A DNA stretch of 64,000 nucleotides from Myxococcales bacterium (GTDB lineage: Bacteria; Myxococcota; UBA4151). The notes under the pieces were generated by a model. The model did no database searches. It was not told the DNA's origin and saw only the letters and a program-made list of their open reading frames with translations. The stretch spans positions 1-64,000 of the forward strand of contig PBND01000058.1 in NCBI GenBank assembly GCA_002722845.1, given 5' to 3'. Below, piece by piece: positions 47,581 to 56,694 of this stretch; the stretch's first letter is position 1, and each line of letters begins with the position of its first letter. Both the position numbers and the translations under genes were made by a program.

Positions 47581-50500
47581 TTAGTGAAAATCTCGACTTC
47601 GCCCCTGTGCGACGGGTCCGTTGACTTCAGGTTCCCACAAGCGATGGGCGATCAGGTGCACGACACCAGACGCCACCTGTAGGCGCCCCTTCACCGCAAG
47701 AATCTGCGCGCTTTTCACAAGCAATGTGTAACGAGCAGCCACGTCTGGCCAAACCACCACATTCACGAAGCCCTCCTCATCTTCCAGCGTGATAAAGGTA
47801 ACTTTACCCTGGGGTTTTTGCCGACAGATCACCAAGCCGCAGGCCTGCTTTCGCTCGCCATCCTGACCCAGGCGCAGCTGCCCCGAAGGGACAAAACCCA
47901 AGCCCTGCCAATGGGGGCGTAAAAGGGCCATGGGATGACAACGAACACTATGCTGGGCACTGTCCTGATCCCAAGCCAACTCCTCTAAGGGGCTCAAAGC
48001 TCGAAAAGAGACTTCATTTTCTTGCGGCATCATCGCCAAAGCCCCCTCTCGGGCTTCCACCAAGGCCCCCAAAACCCACAAGGCCTGGCGACGATCGAGC
48101 CCATAAGAGGAAAAAGCATCGGCTCGAGCCAGCTGTTGCAGGACCTGCATGGGCAGCTGGCTTTGCCCCACAAAGGCACTCAGGGTGGCGGGACGCTCAA
48201 CGGCTTCCAAAGCCGCTCTGTGCTTTCTCGAAAGGCCCCTGATACAACGAAAGCCCATGCGCAAACGCCACCGGCCTTCCATGGGCTCCAGGCTACAATC
48301 CCAATCGGATTGCTGGACACAGATCGCCCCCAAGGCGATTCCTTCTCGACGGGCACTCTCCAACAAACTGGACACCGAGTAGAATCCCATGGGCTGGGCG
48401 TTGAAAAGAGCAGCATAAAAGAAAGCGGGGTAATGGCATTTGAGCCAGGCGCTGGCGTAACTGATCAGGGCAAAGCTCGCCGCATGGGACTCGGGAAACC
48501 CATACTCACCAAAGCCCTGGATCTGCTCAAAGACCCGCTGGGCGAATTCCGGCTGAATCCCCCGATCGAGCATCCCTCCAATCAATCGTTTCCGATGGTG
48601 CTCAATCCGCCCCTTGCTGCGCCAGGCCGCCATATCTCGGCGCAATTGATCCGCTTCACCAGGACTGTAACCGGCCGCGACGACGGCCAACTTCATCACC
48701 TGCTCCTGGAAGATCGGCACCCCTAAGGTGCGCTTCAAAATAGGCTCCAAACTGGGGTGCGGGTACACCACCTCCTCTTCACCACTGCGCCGACGCAGAT
48801 AGGGGTGCACCATATCACCACTGATAGGGCCCGGGCGAACCAGGGCAATTTCGACTGTGAGATCATAAAACGTACGGGGACGGAGCCGGGGCAACATGGC
48901 CATCTGCGCTCGGCTTTCCACTTGAAAGACCCCCACGCTGTCCCCCCGGCTCAACATGGCGTAGGTCGCCGGATCTTCCGCCGGAATGGTGGCAAGGTCA
49001 TAGGCTTTGCCTTCGTGGCGAGCGATCAAACGAAAGCTCTTTTGTAACTGAGTCAGCATCCCCAAACCCAGTAAATCCACCTTAAAGAGCCCCAAAGACT
49101 CCACATCGTTTTTGTCCCACTGAATCACCGTGCGGTTCGCCATCCCGCCGGGCTCCACAGGGACCAGTTCATCCACCGGTTCGTGACCCAACAAGAAACC
49201 GCCTGGATGGGTGGAGAGGTGGCGGGGAAAGTCCAATAATTCTTGCGCTTTTTCCCCTAAGACTCGGCAGGCGGAGCTTTGAGGATCAAGACCAGCTTTT
49301 TCAAAGAGATCAGCCCCTATCTCCTTTTGAGAACGACTGAGCATCCTTGAAAGACGGTGAAGTATATTTTGATCAATACCGATCGCTTTTCCTATGTCTT
49401 TAACTGCAGATTTAGGACGATAGCGGATAATAACGGCCACCATAGCAGCATGACGTCGACCATAGCGGTCGTACACCCACTGGATCACCTCTTCCCGGCG
49501 TTCATGTTCAATGTCTAAGTCGATATCCGGCGGCTCGGCTCGCTCCCGGGATAAGAATCGCTCAAAGAGCAGATCCATACGTACCGGGTCGATGGCGGTG
49601 ATGCCTAAGCAATAACAAAGAATAGAGTTGGCGGCGGAACCTCGTCCCTGACAAAGAATTCCCGCCTCTTGGCAAAATCGAACGATCTCCCACATGGTTA
49701 AAAAGTAACCTGCGTAGTCCAGGTCTTCGATAATCCTTAACTCCCTATCGAGTTGAATCATCACGGCCTCCGGAATCCGCCCATGGTAACGGGCCTGGGC
49801 ACCTTCTTGGGCCAACTGCCGCAACCAGTCCTGGGTGCTCAAACCATCGGGGAGTGCTTCAGAGGGATAGACATAGCGAAGATCGAAGAGGGAAAACGCA
49901 CAGCGCCCCGTCAGCTCAAGTCCCGCCTCGATGGCCTGGGGCCAGGCCTGAAAACGGGTTCTGAATTGGGCCGGATCCATGAGGGCATGTTCATCGTTGG
50001 GCGGCTGCCGTCCCTTCAAATCTGACAAGGTGCAACCGAGGCGCACACAGGTCAGTAGGTCCTGCAGAGGACGTCTTTGCCGGTGGTGATAAAGCACCTC
50101 ATTGGCCGCAAGAAGCCGGTAGCTTGGGTGTTTTTTACACAGCGCCTGTAACGCGAGTTGCTGTTGAACCTCCTCAGGGCGTCGATGGTCACTGAGTAAA
50201 AAAAAGAGGTCATCACGGGGCCATCTTTCCGCCAAAGCCCGAAGGAGCCCCTCATCCCAAGCGGCTCCGTCCACACATCCCAAGCTCAAACCTTCAGCCC
50301 TTAAGGACAAGAGATCGCTTCGGCTGAGCAGTGGCGCTCCCTTAGGCGCTCGCTGACGGACCCGACTGATCAGCCGGCAGAGCTGAGCGTAACCATTTCG
50401 CTGTCGCACCCAGATCACCGCCCGTTGACCGCTCGACAGGCGAACAGAGGCGCCTATTTGTAATCTCAAGTCTAAGGCCCGGGCAGCAACGGCGGCCCGA

Positions 50501-50652
50501 ACCTGACCGTAAAAGCCCATCTCATCGGTCAAAGCCAAGGCAGCTAAGCCTAAATCGGCGGCGGTCTGGATCAACTCCTCAGGGTGGGAGGCCCCCTGAA
50601 GAAAGGAGAAATTCGATTTGACCCAGAGGGCAGCGACGGGCTCTGCACTCAT
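47581..50652 (-). CDS. dnaE2: Error-prone DNA polymerase DnaE2
   Basis: C-family polymerase for translesion synthesis and damage-induced mutagenesis; 1023 residues. PHP domain at the N-terminus (LWVKSNFSFLQGASHPEEL), polymerase core with CQGRGSAANSILCYCLGI and PDIDLDIEHERREEVIQWVYDRYGR, PGGFLLGHEPVDELVPVEP, and a C-terminal OB-fold (KVTFITLEDEEGFVNVVVWP). The ATG at 50652 overlaps the imuB stop (ATGA). Third gene of the imuA-imuB-dnaE2 cassette under a probable LexA box. Confidence 0.95.
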   Translation of the reverse strand: MSAEPVAALWVKSNFSFLQGASHPEELIQTAADLGLAALALTDEMGFYGQVRAAVAARALDLRLQIGASVRLSSGQRAVIWVRQRNGYAQLCRLISRVRQRAPKGAPLLSRSDLLSLRAEGLSLGCVDGAAWDEGLLRALAERWPRDDLFFLLSDHRRPEEVQQQLALQALCKKHPSYRLLAANEVLYHHRQRRPLQDLLTCVRLGCTLSDLKGRQPPNDEHALMDPAQFRTRFQAWPQAIEAGLELTGRCAFSLFDLRYVYPSEALPDGLSTQDWLRQLAQEGAQARYHGRIPEAVMIQLDRELRIIEDLDYAGYFLTMWEIVRFCQEAGILCQGRGSAANSILCYCLGITAIDPVRMDLLFERFLSRERAEPPDIDLDIEHERREEVIQWVYDRYGRRHAAMVAVIIRYRPKSAVKDIGKAIGIDQNILHRLSRMLSRSQKEIGADLFEKAGLDPQSSACRVLGEKAQELLDFPRHLSTHPGGFLLGHEPVDELVPVEPGGMANRTVIQWDKNDVESLGLFKVDLLGLGMLTQLQKSFRLIARHEGKAYDLATIPAEDPATYAMLSRGDSVGVFQVESRAQMAMLPRLRPRTFYDLTVEIALVRPGPISGDMVHPYLRRRSGEEEVVYPHPSLEPILKRTLGVPIFQEQVMKLAVVAAGYSPGEADQLRRDMAAWRSKGRIEHHRKRLIGGMLDRGIQPEFAQRVFEQIQGFGEYGFPESHAASFALISYASAWLKCHYPAFFYAALFNAQPMGFYSVSSLLESARREGIALGAICVQQSDWDCSLEPMEGRWRLRMGFRCIRGLSRKHRAALEAVERPATLSAFVGQSQLPMQVLQQLARADAFSSYGLDRRQALWVLGALVEAREGALAMMPQENEVSFRALSPLEELAWDQDSAQHSVRCHPMALLRPHWQGLGFVPSGQLRLGQDGERKQACGLVICRQKPQGKVTFITLEDEEGFVNVVVWPDVAARYTLLVKSAQILAVKGRLQVASGVVHLIAHRLWEPEVNGPVAQGRSRDFH

Positions 50653-52172
50653 TGAACCCAGCCCTGAAGAAACCAGTCTCCCTCTCGAGCCTCTTGAAAA
50701 ATCCAAAGCAGTTCACCCCGCTCTAAGCGGGCAAAAAAATAGCGCCTACGCTGCTCTTTAGCCCACCACCCCCCACTGGCTAAATAAGGTCCGACAAGAG
50801 CTTTCACCGCCCCTCGGGCAGGGCCTAAGGGCAGCCACGCTCTTCCTCGCTGAGGCGGAGGGGCCATGGGTTCAGGCGGCTCGACCAAGCGGCGAACCAG
50901 AGGTGGATTTTCAGTTAATGCAGAGACCTCAGGAAGTTTGAACTCCTCAAGAGGAGCAAAGCCTTGTTGCGCTTCGGGTAAATGCCCGGGCCTCGCCTCG
51001 GCTCGACAGACCGCCTCGGATCCGAGCTCAGCCCGCAAGCGAGCCAGGGCAGCATGGGCTGCTTTCATATCTCGCCGAGCCCCCCGAAAGAGCGTTAACT
51101 GTTCCGCTCGGGCCGGCACCGGTTCTAACTGTAGGGAAAGGGATAAAGCGGGAGCTCGCAGAGGAAACCGATTCAGGTTGAGGCGCAACAGATCTAAAAA
51201 AATCGCTTCATCCAAACTGGCTTCAGCCGGCCGAACCAACCACTGCTGTTGCTGTTCTCCTTCAGGTGCAAAAGCAGGATCTAAATCCAGATCGAGACGG
51301 ATGCTCGCCACCGCCCGCCCCCGCGTCGCCAGGGGGGAAAACATCCCATAAAGCTCTCTTTTAACAGCGAACAACAGCTGGTCTTGCCGAGTCACCGCAG
51401 GCTCGAGGTCCCTTTTTAAACAAGGCGCTTCCACCGGTGCCCAGGGGGTCAACTGGGGCCGGGCTTGAGCCGTCAGGCATCGGTGTAGCCCCTCGGCTTC
51501 TGCGCCGAAACGACGGCCCAAGGCCTGGGCGCCTAGAGCCAAAAACTCAGCCACTGACCGCAAACCTAAGGGGGCGAGTTGCCCCTGTAAACGGGCGCTC
51601 AAACCCAAAGCAGATAGGGGCTGCTCCCCCAGTTGCTCTTGCTCCATCTCGCGATCCCTTAAAAACAGCACGGGGCGAGCCTGGGGACAGAGGACTCGAG
51701 CAGACAGGGGTTCATAGCCCAGCACCATGCGCCCCCACAGGCCTTCTTGAGTTTGCAAATCTCTCAAAAGGGATTGGGCCCAAGCCCGTAAGGGTCCGAC
51801 CACTCCCTCCAGGCCGGCAACATCCAGCACAAAGACCCCGGGCTCACCGGCCAGCAAAGCCAAGGAGGGAACCCGCTGGGAGAGAAACTGAGCGATCCGC
51901 TCCTGGCACAACAGCAACTCAGCTTCAGGCCAGGATTGGGTGATGAGCTCCGGCGCTAAAGCCCGAGCTTGAGCCAAGGTCTGATGGGGGCGGATACGCC
52001 GACGGCGAGCGACCTCATTGAGGGCTAAAACCCGGGCACCAGGATGATCGCTTCGGCTCAACACAAGGGCTCGCTCGCGCCACTGGGGCTGCTGTCGGCA
52101 AACCCATTGTAAAGCCAGGTCGGGCAACTGCAGAACGGCCCGCTGGGGCCCCTGTGGCGAGTTTATGGACAT
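50649..52172 (-). CDS. imuB: ImuB, Y-family polymerase-like adaptor
   Basis: 507 residues from ATG 52172, which lies 10 bases inside imuA. Y-family fold (LPDLALQWV, RVLALNEVARRRRIRPHQTLAQARAL) but the catalytic acidic DE of active polymerases is absent (VFVLDVAGLEGVV), as expected for ImuB. A beta-clamp-binding motif QLTLF (about residues 357-361) is present and should tether DnaE2 to the clamp. The C-terminal part (WWAKEQRRRYFFARLERGELLWIFQE) is the ImuB-type tail. Confidence 0.92.
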   Translation of the reverse strand: MSINSPQGPQRAVLQLPDLALQWVCRQQPQWRERALVLSRSDHPGARVLALNEVARRRRIRPHQTLAQARALAPELITQSWPEAELLLCQERIAQFLSQRVPSLALLAGEPGVFVLDVAGLEGVVGPLRAWAQSLLRDLQTQEGLWGRMVLGYEPLSARVLCPQARPVLFLRDREMEQEQLGEQPLSALGLSARLQGQLAPLGLRSVAEFLALGAQALGRRFGAEAEGLHRCLTAQARPQLTPWAPVEAPCLKRDLEPAVTRQDQLLFAVKRELYGMFSPLATRGRAVASIRLDLDLDPAFAPEGEQQQQWLVRPAEASLDEAIFLDLLRLNLNRFPLRAPALSLSLQLEPVPARAEQLTLFRGARRDMKAAHAALARLRAELGSEAVCRAEARPGHLPEAQQGFAPLEEFKLPEVSALTENPPLVRRLVEPPEPMAPPPQRGRAWLPLGPARGAVKALVGPYLASGGWWAKEQRRRYFFARLERGELLWIFQEAREGDWFLQGWVQ

Positions 52173-52771
52173 CCCGGCACCCCACGACAGGACTGATGCC
52201 AAGCCCATCGAGCCGGACCCTGACGGTCTTTGAGCCCCTGCCAACGTAAAACAAAGACGTTGGGTCCGATCCGCTCCCGGTGCACGCCACTGCGCCAACT
52301 AATCCCCACACCAACCGAGGGCGAATCATCTGGCTTTTCACTCAACACGATTAAACAACTCTCATGGCGAGCGCAGCGGGCCGCCAGACGAGTCAGTAAG
52401 GGCAGGGGCAAGCCCTGCCGACCCAGGTCCAAAAGAACACCACCAAAAGCGCCTGATGCCAACAGCACGTCGGCTGCTCGCCCCAGTTGCTCCCGACGGG
52501 GGGGGAAGAGGAAAGCCATGGCATCCAGGTCGAGTTGCCAGGGCAGCAGGTCGGGAACAAAGGGGCGTAAAGAAGAGCAGCCAACCCAAGCCACCGGTTC
52601 TCCTGCTTCTTGAAGGTGGCGAAGCAACCAAAGGCCGGAAGAAATCGGTGCAAAAGAGCCCTGCCCAGAGACCTCGACCACCTGTCCTTGGATTCGCTCA
52701 AGGGACCAAGGGGCCGCCTCCACAGGATTGCGTTCGAAGTGACGAGCCGGTTGAACAAGATGAAGGACCAT
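52163..52771 (-). CDS. imuA: ImuA-like RecA-fold protein
   Basis: 202 residues, first gene of the mutagenesis cassette. Sequence is divergent but has the RecA/SulA-like pattern PWQLDLDAMAFLFPPRREQLGRAADVLLASGAFGGVLLDLG and WRSGVHRERIGPNVFVLRW. No intact Walker A is seen. Identity rests mainly on position ahead of imuB and dnaE2. AGGA lies just before the ATG, and the start is 12 bases downstream of the LexA-like box. Confidence 0.82.
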   Translation of the reverse strand: MVLHLVQPARHFERNPVEAAPWSLERIQGQVVEVSGQGSFAPISSGLWLLRHLQEAGEPVAWVGCSSLRPFVPDLLPWQLDLDAMAFLFPPRREQLGRAADVLLASGAFGGVLLDLGRQGLPLPLLTRLAARCARHESCLIVLSEKPDDSPSVGVGISWRSGVHRERIGPNVFVLRWQGLKDRQGPARWAWHQSCRGVPGCP

Positions 52772-52783
52772 AAGTCCTATATA

Positions 52784-52800
52784 CTGTACAAATGTTCAGT
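52784..52800 (-). promoter_or_regulatory. LexA-type SOS box and -10 of the imuA-imuB-dnaE2 operon
   Basis: On the plus strand CTGTACAAATGTTCAGT. It combines CTG-N10-CAG symmetry with a GTTC half-site and agrees at 14 of 17 positions with the Myxococcus LexA consensus CTRHAMRYBYGTTCAGS as I recall it. A minus-strand -10-like TATACT (52803-52798) overlaps its upstream end, so bound LexA would cover the likely start of transcription. Confidence 0.75.
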
Positions 52801-52813
52801 ATAAAAGGGCCCG

Positions 52814-53596
52814 CTACGAGGTGGCTGTTTGATCTCGCAGTTGCATCAATTCCCGCAAAACCAGGCCTGGCCGGGTTCGCTGCGGCGCATGCCCTAGGGT
52901 CTTTTCGACCACCACCCGGGTTCCAATCGCCTCCCGCATCCGAGCCAGACAACTTTGGGGCAAAATTCCATCCCGGCTACCCCATAGAATTCGCAACCGA
53001 TGCTCTAAGCCCTGCAAGGCCCCCGGCTGGACCAAATGATTTCGGCTATCCAAACGGACAAAAGATTGAACGACCTCGCTTTCAAGAACGGGCGCCATCA
53101 ATCGCCTTGCAGCACCTCGAATGACCAAAGGGGCATCCGGTAAGCAGGCCTGAGCAAAGCGCTTTGCGTCGGGCTGGGCAAACAGGGCACCTGCTTCCTG
53201 CAATTCCTCTGGGTTCATAAATCCCGCCGGCGCCAACAGAAGGGCTCCATGAACCGACTCGGGGTGGCTCCGCAGGCTCAAGCAGGCAATCCAGGCCCCC
53301 AGAGAGTTGCCCACGACAAAGGCGCCGCCCTCACAGCATGTCTCGATGAGTGTGCTCAGAAAGCGAACCCCATCATCCATACTCAGACGATCCAACTCCG
53401 CCTCGGGGACCAAGGAGTAGCCGAAGCCAGGCATGTCCGGCACGAGAATTCGCCCCCAAGGTCCTCGAGCAAGCCGTCGCAACATCAAGGCCCAGGTACT
53501 GCCCCGATCACCGAGCCCATGGAGCAGAACCAAATCTGGTCCCCCCCGCCCGCGACCGCTCAGCATGCTGATCTCGTAGCCTTCATATTCCACCAC
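52814..53596 (-). CDS. Alpha/beta-fold hydrolase
   Basis: 260 residues from GTG 53596. VLLHGLGDRGSTW (oxyanion side), nucleophile GNSLG with Ser98, acid in WGSRDGILP and His in TLGHAPQ give a complete triad. Substrate unknown. The frame continues upstream and reads AYFSNFLEPFYDLGVRPAGFRRE, which looks like a genuine hydrolase N-terminus, but has no ATG/GTG/TTG before an in-frame run into the previous gene, so the start is uncertain. It precedes the SOS cassette by 42 bases on the same strand. Confidence 0.8.
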   Translation of the reverse strand: MVEYEGYEISMLSGRGRGGPDLVLLHGLGDRGSTWALMLRRLARGPWGRILVPDMPGFGYSLVPEAELDRLSMDDGVRFLSTLIETCCEGGAFVVGNSLGAWIACLSLRSHPESVHGALLLAPAGFMNPEELQEAGALFAQPDAKRFAQACLPDAPLVIRGAARRLMAPVLESEVVQSFVRLDSRNHLVQPGALQGLEHRLRILWGSRDGILPQSCLARMREAIGTRVVVEKTLGHAPQRTRPGLVLRELMQLRDQTATS

Positions 53597-53688
53597 CTCA
53601 CGTCGGAAGCCCGCGGGGCGAACTCCCAGGTCGTAAAACGGCTCTAAAAAGTTAGAGAAATATGCGCGGCGATGGGCGCTTGTCCGCT

Positions 53689-54417
53689 TCAGAGCGCTAG
53701 ACCCCAGAGCAAAAATACTCCGCCTAAAACGCTGAGCCCAAGAGATAAGCTGCGGATCCCTCGATCTTGGCCATCAAGACCATGGAAGTCGTCATCTGCG
53801 GTGTTGCGTTGGTTCTCTGTCAGTGTTGCGTCCTCAGCCTCCGCCTTCAGACGCAACAACTCGGGTCTGTTGACCAAGCGGCTGTAGGCAAAGGCGCCCC
53901 CTGCGACCAGCAGAGCTGCCCCACCGCTGCCGACCAGGGTCATGGGCAGTCGGGAGGTCCCCTCCGTCACCGAAGGGGCCGAGCCGGGTAGACCGATCAC
54001 GAGTTCGGCTGCCGACTTGCCAGCATCACTTCTTGGAAAGAGCTCTGAAATCATCTCGTCGAGCGTGCTGGCCAAGCCCAACAAGTCGGGAGCCTGTCGC
54101 CTCACAACCGTTGGGGTGCTGCCCGGACGACTCCAGTCCTCCAGGCGGAGCTCCAACTGGAGATGGATTCCCACCCGATCCACTTTGCCCATGAGCGCCA
54201 AATCTGGGCCCCGGCGGGCCAAAAGGTCACCTACGCTGACCTCGACGAGATCCAGGTGAGCCTTTGCTTGGATCCGCTGACGCAACTGGGAAGCCAGGCG
54301 GCTCGCATCCTCGCTCGCAATCTCTCCGCTGCGCTGAAACGGCGGAACGGCGATCTTCACCTGAGCCGCTTGGGCCCATGAGGAGGTGAACAGACCAAAC
54401 CACAATAACCAACGCAT
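53689..54417 (-). CDS. Periplasmic protein with C-terminal membrane anchor, unknown function
   Basis: 242 residues from ATG 54417 (AGAGGAG upstream). Signal peptide (MRWLLWFGLFTSSWAQA), then a domain VKIAVPPFQRSGEIASEDASRLASQLRQRI that resembles the opening of CsgG/TolB-like proteins reporting on small-molecule or assembly functions. A TM segment follows near 160-180 (LVGSGGAALLVAGGAFAYS), then a short charged loop and a final TM (LSLGLSVLGGVFLLWGLAL). Divergent from the Ser/Thr kinase gene, possibly functionally linked. Confidence 0.58.
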   Translation of the reverse strand: MRWLLWFGLFTSSWAQAAQVKIAVPPFQRSGEIASEDASRLASQLRQRIQAKAHLDLVEVSVGDLLARRGPDLALMGKVDRVGIHLQLELRLEDWSRPGSTPTVVRRQAPDLLGLASTLDEMISELFPRSDAGKSAAELVIGLPGSAPSVTEGTSRLPMTLVGSGGAALLVAGGAFAYSRLVNRPELLRLKAEAEDATLTENQRNTADDDFHGLDGQDRGIRSLSLGLSVLGGVFLLWGLAL

Positions 54418-54493
54418 TCTGCCCAAACTCCTCTCGTTGTGGCTTGTGGCGTAAAACGAAGCGCATTTCCAGCCCGGCCATTTCTTTGACCCT

Positions 54494-54507
54494 TACGTAT
54501 GCGCGCG
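54494..54507. promoter_or_regulatory. 14-base alternating tract at the kinase 5' end
   Basis: Perfect purine-pyrimidine alternation containing ATGCGCGCG (54499-54507), preceded by CCCTTACGT. The gyrB tract is preceded by CCCTTTACGT and contains the same 9-mer. It surrounds the first in-frame ATG of the kinase, which supports the later TTG as the real start. Function inferred. Confidence 0.35.
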
Positions 54508-54549
54508 GGGATCTGGGGGGAGCCTTTATATCCCTTTGCTGAGGACTGC

Positions 54550-56442
54550 TTGGAAACCATCGCTGACCGCTATCGACTCATTCGCCGCCTGGGATCAGGT
54601 GGGATGGCCGAAGTGTGGCTAGCAGAGCAAGTCGGCCCCCGTGACTTTGTTCGACGAACGGTCCTCAAACGAATTCACGCCCATCTTGCCGATGATGAAA
54701 AGTTCGTTCGGGCCTTTGAGGATGAGGCCCGACTCGCTGCCCGACTCCAGCACCCGAACATCGTTCGGATCGAAGATTTCGGCGAAGATGCCGGCTCCCT
54801 TTTTCTCGTCATGGAATACGTTGGCCGCTGGGATCTCCGCAGTCTGGTAAATCAAGCCCAGGGTGCCGGGATTCCCTTGCCCTTTAATCTCGTCCTTCAG
54901 TTGGGCGCCCAAATCGCCGATGCGCTCCACTACGCCCACCACTTCTGTGATGAAGAGGGGGCGCCGCTTCGCATCGTCCATCGAGATGTCAGCCCACAAA
55001 ATATTATGCTGACCGACGCAGGCCAGGCGAAACTCTTGGATTTCGGCATCGCTAAGGCTGCGAGCAATCGGGATAAAACGCGTACGGGCATGCTCAAAGG
55101 GAAGCTCGCCTACCTCAGCCCAGAACAAGCCACCGGCGAGCCCGTCGATGGGCGAACCGACCAATATGCTCTGGGTATCGTTCTCTACGAGTTGCTTGCT
55201 CGGGTCCGGCTTTTCGCCGCCGACTCGGAGATCTCCACCTTTCGCAAAGTCAGCGCTGCGGAGGTGCCCGACCTCCACAGCCTCTGCCCCGAACTCCCAG
55301 TCTCGGTGGCGGATGCCATATCGAGAGCACTGCAACGTCAACCCGATGACCGTTACCCCGATGCCAGGGCTTTTGCCCGAGCGCTTGAAAACCTCGTCCC
55401 TGAGGTGGGCGGCTCCTTTGGGCCTGATCAGTTTGCTCAGTTCATCCGCCGACTCGAAGCCAGCGATAGTGTTCCCGATGCCCTGCCCTACCTCTCGGAA
55501 ACCATGTTATCGCGGGCCCTCGAGGAGAACACGGAAGCCGACACGGACGGGGTCGCTACCTTGTTCAAAGATGTGGGGGAGTTTAGCCGGACTGAACCCG
55601 ATCTAGATGCGGTATCCACCGAGCCTGCCCCAGCCAGTGACGCTCCTCGATCCCCCCGGGCCCAAACCGGTGAAAGCCGCTTTGAGACCGCCACCCTCCA
55701 CACCGATGGTCTTCGCAGCCCTGGTGTGGCGGAGGTCCAAGAAACCGTCCTCATGGACCCTCGGATGTCGGTGGATGAAGCCAGCCCAAATCCCCCACCG
55801 ACGAGCCCCGCACCGGCCAACGAGACGAGCCGCTGGGTCTACCCGCTTTTTTTGCTGCTGCTACTCGCGGGTACCGCCCTACTCTTTGCCCAGAGTTCCG
55901 AGCCAAACAAGGCCGAGCCAAAGCAAGAGCCGTCGCCGCCAGAGATGAGGGCCGATCACCCCCCACAAGTGGTGGCTCCGGCGCAGCCAGAACCCGTTTT
56001 GGCACCGGCGATTGAAAGCACAGCACCGAAAGCAGAGCCGGTGAAGCCAAAAGGGGAGAAAACGCCCAAGGCCGAGGCCAAAAATCGAACTCCTGTGAAG
56101 GCATCCAGGCCAAGCCCAAGCCCGAATAAAAAAGCTATCTCTTCACCACCAGTCCGCAAGGCTGCCCGACCCAAACCAGCAAAAAGCCGAAGTCTATCGA
56201 AGGATGATCTCGACGCACCACTGTTCAAGCACTTTCAACAGATCCTAGACTGCCAGAGCCGCCATCAAGGCGTCGGTGTAAAGGTCAAAATCCGCTTAAA
56301 AATACAGTCCTCAGGGCGTCCAGGGATCCTGGGGATCAAGGGGGCAACTGGAGCCTATGCCGGCTGTCTAGAAGAGACGATTTCATCCTGGCGATGGCCC
56401 CGCTTCAGCGGCAATCCACAGCCCCATACGATCACCTTCTGA
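54550..56442 (+). CDS. Ser/Thr protein kinase with TM and AgmX/TonB-like C-terminal domain
   Basis: 630 residues from TTG 54550, chosen because GAGGA precedes it and IADRYRLIRRLGSGGMAEV is the usual kinase opening; ATG 54499 lacks a ribosome site. Gly-rich loop GSGGMAEVWLAE, Lys40 in TVLKRI, catalytic HRDVSPQNIML (144-146), DFG Asp164, SPEQ loop. About 230 acidic/Ser-rich residues lead to a TM near 428-449 (WVYPLFLLLLLAGTALLFA). A Pro/Lys-rich periplasmic stretch and a C-terminal AgmX/PglI-like domain (VKVKIRLKIQSSGRPG ... CLEETISSWRWPRF) follow. A transmembrane signalling protein coupling cytoplasmic phosphorylation to the envelope. Confidence 0.88.
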   Translation: METIADRYRLIRRLGSGGMAEVWLAEQVGPRDFVRRTVLKRIHAHLADDEKFVRAFEDEARLAARLQHPNIVRIEDFGEDAGSLFLVMEYVGRWDLRSLVNQAQGAGIPLPFNLVLQLGAQIADALHYAHHFCDEEGAPLRIVHRDVSPQNIMLTDAGQAKLLDFGIAKAASNRDKTRTGMLKGKLAYLSPEQATGEPVDGRTDQYALGIVLYELLARVRLFAADSEISTFRKVSAAEVPDLHSLCPELPVSVADAISRALQRQPDDRYPDARAFARALENLVPEVGGSFGPDQFAQFIRRLEASDSVPDALPYLSETMLSRALEENTEADTDGVATLFKDVGEFSRTEPDLDAVSTEPAPASDAPRSPRAQTGESRFETATLHTDGLRSPGVAEVQETVLMDPRMSVDEASPNPPPTSPAPANETSRWVYPLFLLLLLAGTALLFAQSSEPNKAEPKQEPSPPEMRADHPPQVVAPAQPEPVLAPAIESTAPKAEPVKPKGEKTPKAEAKNRTPVKASRPSPSPNKKAISSPPVRKAARPKPAKSRSLSKDDLDAPLFKHFQQILDCQSRHQGVGVKVKIRLKIQSSGRPGILGIKGATGAYAGCLEETISSWRWPRFSGNPQPHTITF

Positions 56443-56694
56443 TCAGTGGGACTCCGTCGGATCAGGGCTGACTTTAGTCAAGGTCAGACGCCAGAGCGAA
56501 GGCTCGATCTCCTCAAGCCCATCCAAGCGCTGCCGAAAAAGAGACAGGCTACGAGGAATCTGTCGGGTGGCCGGCTCGTGGTCGAGAAGCACGCACAAGC
56601 GAGCCCCAAGGTCCGCTTCCTCAAGCCAGAGCTTGATGCGAACAAAGGTCAGCGGGCAGACCTCGCCGCGCAGATCCATTTCGTGGTGCTCCAT
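56443..56694 (-). CDS. TusA/SirA-family sulfur-carrier-like protein
   Basis: 83 residues from ATG 56694 (an earlier ATG at 56757 is possible; neither has a strong ribosome site). MDLRGEVCPLTFVRIKLWLEE carries the CPxxxxxxK motif whose Cys binds persulfide sulfur in TusA. Length fits the family. Its stop abuts the kinase stop on the opposite strand. Role in tRNA thiolation or sulfur transfer is inferred from the family; no TusBCD or MnmA genes are in the window. Confidence 0.72.
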   Translation of the reverse strand: MEHHEMDLRGEVCPLTFVRIKLWLEEADLGARLCVLLDHEPATRQIPRSLSLFRQRLDGLEEIEPSLWRLTLTKVSPDPTESH

